Part shown: piece by piece, positions 9,901-16,370 of the stretch | Numbering within the stretch: the stretch's first letter is position 1 | Layout of the letters: each line of letters starts with the position of its first letter | Notes under the pieces: generated by a model | The model's database searches: none | What the model was told of the DNA's origin: nothing | What the model saw: only the letters and a program-made list of their open reading frames with translations | Position numbers and translations under genes: made by a program | Origin: an uncultured Bacteroides sp. | GTDB taxonomy: Bacteria > Bacteroidota > Bacteroidia > Bacteroidales > Bacteroidaceae | Length of the DNA: 52,640 nucleotides | Assembly (NCBI GenBank): GCA_949285075.1 | Contig: CASDXF010000030.1 | Location: 1-52,640 of the forward strand | Direction of reading: 5' to 3'

Positions 9901-11332
9901 GCATGACTATCAACACCATGCTAATAACGACAACAAAAAGAAGAATCCTAACTTGCTTCGCATCAGCCTCCAACGAAAGATAACGACTCTCCAACTCTTT
10001 GTCTTGTCGAGTATAATTAAGGAGATCCAAATAGACGTTCCGATTATAATCCGATGCACGCTTCATACCCAATCCCGCATAGGACACGCTCAGCTGCTCA
10101 CGAATCCTCGAAATCCATTCCGGTATCGTCTTCACTTTCTCACGCTCAATCCATGAAACACCTGAATGCAATGTATCTTCCTCGGAAAAAAGCAAGAGTT
10201 TATCTTCAGCATCCGCCAAGCGATGATAATACAAGGCGTGATGGCTATTCACGCAGTCCAACGCCCTAGACAATGTATCTAATGCTTCCGCATAGCATCC
10301 ATGCGCATTGAGATACTTGCCCATAGTCACATATACTCCCGCAATCTGGTAAAGATCATTATATTGGCGGAAAGTTTCAAGCGCACGTTGAGCCAAGCGA
10401 AAAGGGAGTAATGAATCTAACGGTAAACCAAACCTTTCTAGCACATGCATACGCCGGGCAAGAAAAAATGAGAACTCATCAGACGAGGTCATCATATCGG
10501 CTATGCCTTGTATACTGTTTCCTTCAAAATAGACTTGTCCACTTTGAACAGCTAACTTCCACGTCAAAGCCAATTCATCAAATGAGCTTAGTCTTCTATC
10601 TTCCAAAGAATCTCCCTCCACTAAAAAAGCCGCCCCCTTAATATAATGATAATAGAGCATTTGAGTAGTATCAGCTAATGATTTTCCCTCCGGGATATTA
10701 TCAAGTGAAGCCCGCGCCTTCTGCCACTGTCGCAAATAATGATAATATATGGTAGAAACAACGAAAAACTCAGAGAAAGCATAATGAAGCCGAATAGTCT
10801 CATGACGGTCTACGAACAAATCACTTTCTTCTCGAATACGTTTCATTCTCCTGAGCGCACTGTTTCGGTAATCATAAAACTCCTTATTCATGGCGGTTCG
10901 TTGATAGATTTTCATCAAGCCAATATCGGCAATCAACAACTCCAACTCGTTCGTTGTCATGCGATATACTTGCTTATAATATTTACTTGCACGTTCAAAA
11001 TCCATCCGCATAAAAGCGCAAAATCCTAAATTATTAGCAGCTTCGGCTTTCCCCGACTTATAAAGCCTCGACTGACGATAAGCGCAAAGAGCATACTTAT
11101 GAGAAGAGTCTAGGTCACGATAACGATACGCATAAGCCATGCCATTCAGTGAATCAATGACTCGAACCTCTTTTGTAGGAACCATATCGGCACATGAGAA
11201 AAAGACAGAAAACGGCAGTGCGACAAGCAACGGAAGAAAAATAAGATACAGTCCTGAGCGAAAACCATCCGGAGCCTTATGCCATTGGTTACCGCTAAAA
11301 AACAACACATGTCCAATAAAAGTCTTTTTCAT
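6947..11332 (-). CDS. Giant sensor histidine kinase, two kinase-like halves in one chain
   Basis: A 1461-residue sensor protein. Half one: hydrophobic segment ending in a lipobox-like FSVFFSC (Cys-47), TPR-like helical repeats (about 65-440), a membrane helix near 467, coiled coil with a possible phospho-acceptor His (GIHPYIDRILNEVHKL), then an ATPase domain with N box (ADNARKY, about 726), G1 (DNGMGI, 758) and G2 (GGGFGL, 799). Half two begins at internal Met-844 with another lipobox-like signal (FFIIGINSC, Cys-863), then an exported-looking region, a membrane helix near 1027, a GAF-like stretch and a kinase-like core (TIKHETVYYPNRI) whose ATPase domain lacks clear N and G boxes. This looks like the DUF5112/DUF5113 kinase family of Bacteroidales as I recall it, which I could not check. 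It heads an operon with a response regulator and AbgT transporter. Confidence 0.82.
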   Translation of the reverse strand: MKKTFIGHVLFFSGNQWHKAPDGFRSGLYLIFLPLLVALPFSVFFSCADMVPTKEVRVIDSLNGMAYAYRYRDLDSSHKYALCAYRQSRLYKSGKAEAANNLGFCAFMRMDFERASKYYKQVYRMTTNELELLIADIGLMKIYQRTAMNKEFYDYRNSALRRMKRIREESDLFVDRHETIRLHYAFSEFFVVSTIYYHYLRQWQKARASLDNIPEGKSLADTTQMLYYHYIKGAAFLVEGDSLEDRRLSSFDELALTWKLAVQSGQVYFEGNSIQGIADMMTSSDEFSFFLARRMHVLERFGLPLDSLLPFRLAQRALETFRQYNDLYQIAGVYVTMGKYLNAHGCYAEALDTLSRALDCVNSHHALYYHRLADAEDKLLLFSEEDTLHSGVSWIEREKVKTIPEWISRIREQLSVSYAGLGMKRASDYNRNVYLDLLNYTRQDKELESRYLSLEADAKQVRILLFVVVISMVLIVMLWWFLNRRSSMKNQIDVKRLQLVLSLCRDITSSIPMNLPLVQDGVDRLFRKGRVTLTVQEDGKAVWNSSYHCGRDEKALMRVLEPYIEWASDNERALETLSDERTRLEKLRYVYERHIAENKRQNIVKRACMSIVNGIHPYIDRILNEVHKLTEKGYIKDETIKREKYQYIDELVSKINEYNDILALWIKMRQGTLSLNIEIFSLNDLFDLLGKGRRTFDMRKLKLEVVPTDALVKADRALTLFMINTLADNARKYTPSGGVVKIYAVKSKDYVEISVEDNGMGISAEDVNRIIGEKVYDAYAIGMKETADPEGLKRSKGGGFGLMNCKGIIEKYKKIGGLFRVCSFNVDSKIGKGSRFYFRLPLGMRKSSLLPFYLFFIIGINSCSYEAMPSNMVEKNDSVVVVSDSSYDKFLDVASDYANAAYFANVDEQYTIALQYIDSAMMSLNEHYRRYADPMRIKRYLRLMDKEIPAEILWWNEHFDSDYHVIMDIRNEAAVAFLALKRLEEYNYNNWAFTSLYKLQGEDRTLEVYCRQLERSNTNKTVGIILCIMLLVILLIGYYFLYLRKRLQSRLDLEQILEINQKIFSISSHPQENVEALQCEENILKEIPKDIINQSFINVNELLTVQDMGIAVYNEGARKLEYVSNANERMPEIVKQCFEQAKDFSIQHSRAVPLIVEQQGKSQCVGVLYIEQKEGVERETDLLLLELVARYVAIVVFNVIIKLAAKFRDIDSAHEEARRASWEDSSLHVQNMVLDNCLSTIKHETVYYPNRIKQIVGKLNSSQISENEEREDVETIVELIEYYKGIFTILSSCASRQLEGVIFRRSIISVGELFNAADKYFQKKIKGIGGISIELMLETVMENVIGDKNLLCFLLEVLIDEALMFKESGALRLQAVKDGDYIRFLFTDTRRNKSKEELRQLFYPELAHMIAEEKGVLHGTEYLICKQIIREHDEFSARRGCRIDAEQAEEGFTVYFTIPCK

Positions 11333-11373
11333 GTTAACGAGTCTTTATTCAATATCCGCATTCAATCCTCAGG

Positions 11374-11381
11374 CAAAGCTA
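11374..11381 (-). promoter_or_regulatory. -7 box of the sensor kinase operon
   Basis: The minus strand reads TAGCTTTG, a full match to TAnnTTTG, 42 bases before the kinase start codon. I see no good -33 box. The region is shared with the divergent prs promoter. Confidence 0.45.
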
Positions 11382-11431
11382 CGAATATTTCCGATAAGTC
11401 AGCGAGAAAATCATTTTTTCTACATAGAGTC

Positions 11432-11463
11432 TTTCAGAATGATAAGATTAATTTCTACCTTCG
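11432..11463 (+). promoter_or_regulatory. Promoter of prs
   Basis: TTTC, 20 bases, then TACCTTCG. Both boxes differ by one base from the Bacteroidetes consensus. It lies 36 bases before the prs start codon. Confidence 0.55.
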
Positions 11464-11498
11464 CGCAAAATTAATACAAAGGTAACAACTATTACACA

Positions 11499-12437
11499 AT
11501 GAGCGAAAAAGCACCTTTTATGGTATTCTCGGGTACAAACTCAAGATACCTTGCAGAAAAAATCTGCGCAAGTCTGAACTGCCCTTTGGGAAATATGAAC
11601 GTCACCCATTTCGCTGACGGTGAGTTTGCGGTCTCCTATGAGGAGTCTATCCGTGGGGCGCACGTATTCTTAGTTCAGTCTACTTTCCCTAACTCCGATA
11701 ATTTAATGGAGCTTCTCTTGATGATTGACGCCGCCAAAAGAGCCTCAGCAAAAAGTATCGTGGCGGTTATTCCTTATTTCGGATGGGCTCGTCAGGACAG
11801 AAAAGACAAGCCGCGCGTATCTATTGGAGCCAAGTTGGTGGCCGATCTACTCTCTGTGGCGGGCATAGACCGATTAATTACAATGGACTTGCACGCCGAT
11901 CAGATTCAGGGATTTTTCAATATCCCCGTAGACCATCTCTACGCCTCGGCAGTATTCCTGCCTTATATACAATCGCTCAATCTAGAGGAACTCGTTATCG
12001 CTACACCCGACGTGGGAGGCTCAAAACGGGCAAGCACATTCTCAAAATATCTGGGCGTTCCGTTAGTGCTATGTAACAAATCACGCGAGAAGGCTAACGA
12101 AGTAGCCTCAATGCAAATCATTGGAGACGTGAAAGACAAGAATGTGGTGCTAGTTGACGACATTGTAGATACGGCCGGAACCATTACCAAAGCCGCCAAT
12201 ATCATGATGGAAGCAGGCGCAAAATCCGTCAGAGCCATTGCAAGTCACTGTGTAATGTCTGACCCCGCATCGTTTCGCATACAGGAGTCTGGTCTCACGG
12301 AAATGGTATTCACGGACAGTATCCCCTATTCAAAAAAATGCGCAAAGGTAAAGCAACTGAGCATAGCCGACATGTTCGCCGAGACTATTAGGAGAGTAGT
12401 CAACAATGAATCCATCAGTTCGCAGTACATCATTTAA
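11499..12437 (+). CDS. prs: Ribose-phosphate pyrophosphokinase
   Basis: Makes PRPP from ribose 5-phosphate and ATP for purine, pyrimidine, NAD, His and Trp synthesis in the cytoplasm. The 312-residue length is normal for the family. Diagnostic segments are FADGEFAVSYEESIRG, VIPYFGWARQDRKDKPR (ATP binding), the metal-binding signature around TMDLHADQIQGFF, and the PRPP loop NVVLVDDIVDTAGTI near residue 215. The gene stands alone: its own promoter lies upstream and a strong hairpin follows. It is divergent from the sensor kinase operon. Confidence 0.97.
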   Translation: MSEKAPFMVFSGTNSRYLAEKICASLNCPLGNMNVTHFADGEFAVSYEESIRGAHVFLVQSTFPNSDNLMELLLMIDAAKRASAKSIVAVIPYFGWARQDRKDKPRVSIGAKLVADLLSVAGIDRLITMDLHADQIQGFFNIPVDHLYASAVFLPYIQSLNLEELVIATPDVGGSKRASTFSKYLGVPLVLCNKSREKANEVASMQIIGDVKDKNVVLVDDIVDTAGTITKAANIMMEAGAKSVRAIASHCVMSDPASFRIQESGLTEMVFTDSIPYSKKCAKVKQLSIADMFAETIRRVVNNESISSQYII

Positions 12438-12462
12438 ACCATTTAGAGTAAATTATTACATA

Positions 12463-12508
12463 AATAAAAGCGGCTGTTCCGAGAAAATCAGGAATAGCCG
12501 CTTTTATT
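12463..12508. terminator. Bidirectional terminator between prs and dnaX
   Basis: AATAAAAGCGGCTGTTCC pairs with GGAATAGCCGCTTTTATT around a 10-base loop (one G-T or A-C position). The A run on one side and T run on the other let it stop both prs and the convergent dnaX. Confidence 0.85.
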
Positions 12509-12566
12509 CTCAAATGTCGCAGAACTAGGTTTCTTAAAAAAACGCCATACCTATATCAGCATGCCA

Positions 12567-14414
12567 TCAATAAAATTCTAAACCAAATTCATCTTTCAAC
12601 TGCATTAAGGCTTGGTTTTTCTGAACCATCATCTGAAATTTCTCTACTCTACCTACAGCCTTGACTTTTTCAGCCGGAGCGCTGATGCGCACTCTCATTT
12701 GTATCTTACTATTTTTAAGCTTTTCCTGAAGATAACTTTGTATTTCTGGAGTTAAAGCCATAAAATCTCTAGAGACAATTTCATTATCCACCACTACCTC
12801 AAAAGCCGTAGAGTTATTTATCAACATAGGGTGAATTCCTTGCATGCGCTTAGCGATAGCTATCTGCTCGTTAGGCAACTTATTCGCATACTCCTGCCAA
12901 TAATAATTCAAGTCTTCATTATTAAAAGCTTCGTCCTTTTCCGGAGAAGGCCCTGTTGATGTCGTTGATGCTTTCTGTGAAGTTTGAGTTATATGCTGCT
13001 GTTTCAACTTTGGATGCTTTATCGACATCCCTATATTGGATAATTTCATGATAGGCATAGAATTATCCGCACTGGCAGTGGAAACATCCTTTTTTAAAGG
13101 GGGCTCATTCGTGACACTTGAAGCTGCTTGAGTGGCGGAAGCGCCGTTACCCGCTTGAGCATTCGTGGAAAGTGGAGAAGGTTGAATCCTTACTTGTCCG
13201 CCTGAAGCAACAACCGCATCGCCTTTCATCGACACGGCTGACGTTTGTTCGGGACGCACAGACACGGTTTTCAGTGTTTTGCGTTCAGCGACCTGTCCTC
13301 CATTCCCCACACCATCCCCATCCGCAGTAAGTTGAGCTATTTGTATCAAAGCCAGTTCTATCAATAGACGCTTATTTTTACTTGCGCGATAATTCAAGTC
13401 ACAATCATTGCATAACTTCATTGCACGGTATAAAAAAGGCAATGGACATTTATCCGCTTGTTCCAGATAACGTTGCCTTATATTGGCTCCGACTTCTAAC
13501 AGAGAAACCGTAATCGGGTCTTTGCTTACCAACAAATCCCGGAAATGTGAAGACAATCCCGTGATAAAATGGCCGCCGTCAAATCCCTTATTCAATACAT
13601 CATTAAAAAGCAACAGAGACTCCCCGACTCTGCCTTCGAGGAAGTAATCGGTCAATCGGAAATAATATTCATAATCTAACACATTTAGATTCTCTATTAC
13701 CCCTTTATATGTAACATTGCCCCCCGTAAAGCTCACAACTTGGTCAAATATCGAAAGGGCGTCGCGCATTCCCCCGTCGGCTTTCAAGGCGATAACATTG
13801 AGAGCTTCCGGCTCTACCCTGATTCCTTCTTTTGACGCTACGTATGACAAATGACTTACCGTATCCTCAACGCTAATTCTATTAAAGTCGTAAATCTGAC
13901 ATCGAGAAAGGATTGTAGGAAGAATCTTGTGCTTTTCCGTCGTAGCAAGAATAAAAATCGCGTGATGCGGCGGCTCCTCCAAAGTCTTCAGGAAAGCGTT
14001 AAAGGCAGAAGTCGAGAGCATGTGCACCTCGTCAATAATATATACTTTATACTTACCTATTTGCGGCGGAATGCGCACTTGCTCAACCAGCTGCCTGATA
14101 TCGTCCACCGAGTTGTTCGAAGCCGCATCCAGCTCATGAATATTATAGGAACGTTGCTCGTTAAAGGCGACACAAGACTCGCATTGATTACACGCCTCCC
14201 CTTCGGCTGTAGGCGACATGCAGTTGATAGTCTTCGCGAAAATACGAGCGCAAGTCGTCTTTCCAACGCCTCTAGGACCACAAAACAAATAAGCATGAGC
14301 AAGTTTCTGAGTAGCGATAGCATTCTTCAGCGTAGTAGTCAGAGACCGTTGCCCTACCACGGACTCAAAAGTCGAAGGACGGTATTTGCGGGCCGATACA
14401 ATATAATTTTCCAT
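12567..14414 (-). CDS. dnaX: DNA polymerase III subunit gamma/tau
   Basis: The clamp-loader ATPase of the replication machinery, 615 residues. The AAA+ domain has Walker A GPRGVGKTT (46-54), the four zinc cysteines Cys-65, -75, -78 and -81, Walker B YIIDEVHML near 125, and the sensor motif ILSRCQIYDF. After about residue 370 the chain becomes a low-complexity Ser/Thr/Gln/Ala linker, and the last 120 residues (NYYWQEYANKLPNEQ onward) form the Bacteroidetes-type tau tail. I see no obvious slippery A run to make a short gamma form. A strong promoter lies just upstream. Confidence 0.96.
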   Translation of the reverse strand: MENYIVSARKYRPSTFESVVGQRSLTTTLKNAIATQKLAHAYLFCGPRGVGKTTCARIFAKTINCMSPTAEGEACNQCESCVAFNEQRSYNIHELDAASNNSVDDIRQLVEQVRIPPQIGKYKVYIIDEVHMLSTSAFNAFLKTLEEPPHHAIFILATTEKHKILPTILSRCQIYDFNRISVEDTVSHLSYVASKEGIRVEPEALNVIALKADGGMRDALSIFDQVVSFTGGNVTYKGVIENLNVLDYEYYFRLTDYFLEGRVGESLLLFNDVLNKGFDGGHFITGLSSHFRDLLVSKDPITVSLLEVGANIRQRYLEQADKCPLPFLYRAMKLCNDCDLNYRASKNKRLLIELALIQIAQLTADGDGVGNGGQVAERKTLKTVSVRPEQTSAVSMKGDAVVASGGQVRIQPSPLSTNAQAGNGASATQAASSVTNEPPLKKDVSTASADNSMPIMKLSNIGMSIKHPKLKQQHITQTSQKASTTSTGPSPEKDEAFNNEDLNYYWQEYANKLPNEQIAIAKRMQGIHPMLINNSTAFEVVVDNEIVSRDFMALTPEIQSYLQEKLKNSKIQMRVRISAPAEKVKAVGRVEKFQMMVQKNQALMQLKDEFGLEFY

Positions 14415-14443
14415 ATTTGAGCTTTCCTTTCATGCTTTCAGCG

Positions 14444-14474
14444 CAAAAGTACGTAAAAAGTAACAGCAATCAAA
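14444..14474 (-). promoter_or_regulatory. Promoter of dnaX
   Basis: On the minus strand: TTTG, 19 bases, TACTTTTG. This is an exact match to both Bacteroidetes consensus boxes, 29 bases before the dnaX start codon. Confidence 0.8.
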
Positions 14475-14646
14475 GGAGTAAACCAAAATAAGATAAAAGG
14501 CGGAACGCCGCAGGGATGCTACAGGCCATTGATAGCGAGCTTTATTCTTTTTCCAAAAAATCATACACCCCCCCTTTTTGAAGGCCTTCCACCCCTCCTC
14601 ATCAAGCGTCTTTGCAACCATCTGACTGACAAGAAGTTGTCGTTAA

Positions 14647-14756
14647 TCCCCTACGAGCACCTCGTTAGTCCCCCATGAGGGTCTCGTTAGTCCCCGACGA
14701 GCACCTCGTGTGTCCCCGACGAGGAAGCCGTGTGTCCCCGACGGAAAAACGGGGTG
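14647..14756. repeat. 22-base periodic array B (five units)
   Basis: The cleanest of the arrays: units start at 14647, 14669, 14691, 14713 and 14735, each beginning TCCCC and four of five ending in GTTAG or GTGTG. Units one and three contain the dyad ACGAG-CAC-CTCGT, unit two ATGAG-GGT-CTCGT and unit four ACGAG-GAA-GCCGT. Unit five is ACGG-AAAAA-CGGGGT. It sits between the dnaX promoter and the 3' end of the RibD-like gene. Confidence 0.85.
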
Positions 14757-14908
14757 TCTTCAGGCGGGTTAACGCTTGGATAATTCTTGACAGAAATGTC
14801 CTCTTCCCAGCACTGGCCGCAAGGTTCGGAATCTCCCCAAAGAGTATGACTACTTGAATCAAACCGACTATCGCTTGACGCCAACCACTTCCTTTTAAAG
14901 ATAATACA

Positions 14909-15592
14909 TTACCTTTTTATTGTGTATCGCAACCATACTATGTCTGTTTCCCATTGCTCTACGCTTTTCAATTTCAACCGGTAGGGATTACATCCTCTAT
15001 CCGTTATGCCGTCAAATACAGCCGTCTGTCCTTGCCGTCCGTCAATGCCGGGAGCTATCATGACGCTTACCTCATCAACTAAGCCCGCTTCAAGGAAACC
15101 GCCGCAGATATGTCCGCCTCCGACTACGGCAAGCCGCTTGACCCCGAACTGTTCTCCGAGTATGTCCATCGCCCGTGACAAGTCAATGCGGTCCCTCCCT
15201 GTGGCAATCCATGAAATGCCCCGTTCCCGCAAATGCTCCAGATATTCTTCCGTAACCTTTTCGCTTGTGATACAAAGCAGTGGATGTCCGTCTGCTTCAC
15301 CCGAAGCCCAGCGTAGCTTGCCGCGTGTATCCGTTATTATGGTATACTCATCTGAACGTTTGGCGATATGTACGGATTCCATCCCGACCGCATTGCCTTC
15401 GGACGGAAGCGCAATTTCCTCTTTCAAGGCAGTACATTCTAAAGCTGCCGTTACACGTCCTGAAAGCTTGGAGCAAAGACCAAGCTTATCCAACGCGATA
15501 TAATATTCGTCCGCACTGAGTTGGCCCACCATCGGGCAATCAATGCGACCATCGACCGAAGTCATCATGTGAACAATAATGTAAGGTTTCAT
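14909..15592 (-). CDS. RibD C-terminal domain / dihydrofolate-reductase-like reductase
   Basis: A 227-residue cytoplasmic NADPH-dependent reductase of the family that includes the riboflavin pyrimidine reductase. The start KPYIIVHMMTSVDGRID is the typical first strand plus the TSVDGRI signature. LAVVGGGHICGGFLEAGLVDEV near residue 150 matches the GGG..L..GLVDE nucleotide-binding motif, and ISWIATGRDRIDLSRAMDIL is the middle strand-helix. There is no deaminase domain, unlike full RibD. It stands alone, not in a rib operon, so its substrate may be a different carbonyl or imine compound. Confidence 0.85.
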   Translation of the reverse strand: MKPYIIVHMMTSVDGRIDCPMVGQLSADEYYIALDKLGLCSKLSGRVTAALECTALKEEIALPSEGNAVGMESVHIAKRSDEYTIITDTRGKLRWASGEADGHPLLCITSEKVTEEYLEHLRERGISWIATGRDRIDLSRAMDILGEQFGVKRLAVVGGGHICGGFLEAGLVDEVSVMIAPGIDGRQGQTAVFDGITDRGCNPYRLKLKSVEQWETDIVWLRYTIKR

Positions 15593-15814
15593 ATTTCTTC
15601 TTTTTTTAGGTTATTATGACGTTACAAAATTAAAATGCCGCATCGAAGAATAACGTGCCATTATTTGGGATATTTGTATCAATTTTACTGATTTCCCGGT
15701 ATCCCGTTATGCGCATTTTTGAATCCTATCCAAAACGAAACGATTAATAAGCATAACACGTCTTTATTCTGTTTAAGATATTAATAGAACATTTTCATCG
15801 GTCTACAAGGAGAT

Positions 15815-15837
15815 TGATGGACACGCTACCCGCCTTA
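15815..15837 (-). repeat. Distal copy of a 23-base nadE repeat (possible attachment site)
   Basis: TGATGGACACGCTACCC followed by GCCTTA matches 16445-16467 inside nadE with one mismatch. In the nadE frame it reads KAGSVSI, then NLLVDR and a stop, and weak similarity to nadE continues past the repeat. This is what a displaced 3' end would look like after site-specific integration. The interpretation is inference. Confidence 0.55.
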
Positions 15838-15897
15838 TTTAATATCAAAATATCGCAGCTTAGCTATTACACTTCAACAAGAATGATTACCTTTGTC

Positions 15898-15905
15898 TTA
15901 AACTC
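15898..15905 (+). promoter_or_regulatory. -7 box of the truncated mobile-element gene
   Basis: TACCTTTG matches TAnnTTTG fully and lies 15 bases before the ATG at 15921, giving a very short leader. The -33 box is unclear. Confidence 0.45.
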
Positions 15906-15920
15906 ATAATTAAGTAAATT

Positions 15921-16315
15921 ATGGAATACATCAACGAATTTCACAAGCGATGGATAGAACGTACCCGCCAATCAATAGCCTCTTGGAGCAAGCAGCCCAT
16001 ATCCTTAGAAGCCAAAAGGAAACAGCAAGAACGTTTGAACCAACAGAAGGCTATAAGGGAGGCCAGATTAAAGAACTCATAAAGTTTGCCAACGCTAACA
16101 ACTTATGGATTTCACTCTCTAATCTAAATGTAGAGTTTCTAAGTAAAGGAGGAGAGAATGAAGTCTATACAGGAGATAAAGACGATATAGTTGTAAAACT
16201 GAACAACTTTGAGTACGCAGGTGATGATTTGGAGAACTTCTTCATCCGCATCACAGCGCACAATAAGTTCTTTGGTAATGTTCCTTATCAAATGATACGG
16301 AGGCGTAAACGAAAC
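15921..16315 (+). pseudogene. Fragment of a polyvalent-protein-kinase-like mobile-element gene
   Basis: Two reading frames make one broken gene. The frame from ATG 15921 gives EYINEFHKRWIERTRQSIAS and a charged helix (KRKQQERLNQQKAIREARL), then stops at 16082. The next frame carries QIKELIKFANANNLWI, FLSKGGENEVY, DDIVVKLNNFEYA and DLENFFIRITAHNKFFGN, with NVPYQMI at 16280-16300. The SKGGENEVY...VVKLNNFEY pattern resembles the glycine loop and Lys strand of the polyvalent protein kinase domain found on conjugative elements and phages, a family I recall rather than could search. The chain is cut off near 16300 where it runs into the nadE terminator. It lies between the two nadE-derived 23-base repeats, so it is probably what is left of an integrated element. 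Confidence 0.6.
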
Positions 16316-16346
16316 GGCCTCCCTGACCCGTCAGTCAAGGAGGCCG
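16314..16346 (-). terminator. Terminator of nadE
   Basis: CGGCCTCC pairs with GGAGGCCG, with an inner CTGAC/GTCAG-like stem. On the minus strand it is followed by a T-rich stretch (GTTTCGTTT). It lies 25 bases past the nadE stop. Confidence 0.7.
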
Positions 16347-16370
16347 CACGTATATATAATGGAGAGGCCC

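Larger units (their letters stand above)
14415..14908. other. Non-coding region upstream of dnaX
   Basis: About 490 bases that hold the dnaX promoter at one end and the 22-base array B in the middle. Small open frames that cross the array exist in both directions but have no family resemblance. Confidence 0.6.
15593..15920. other. Intergenic region with displaced nadE fragment
   Basis: About 330 bases without a gene. It contains a 23-base copy of nadE coding sequence at 15815-15837 in the same orientation as nadE, followed by a weakly nadE-like tail ending in a stop, and a good -7 box at 15898. Confidence 0.5.

Noticed and set aside
14647-14756. CRISPR-like array
   Set aside because: The period is only 22 bases, there is no division into constant repeat and variable spacer of CRISPR size, and no cas genes are in the window.
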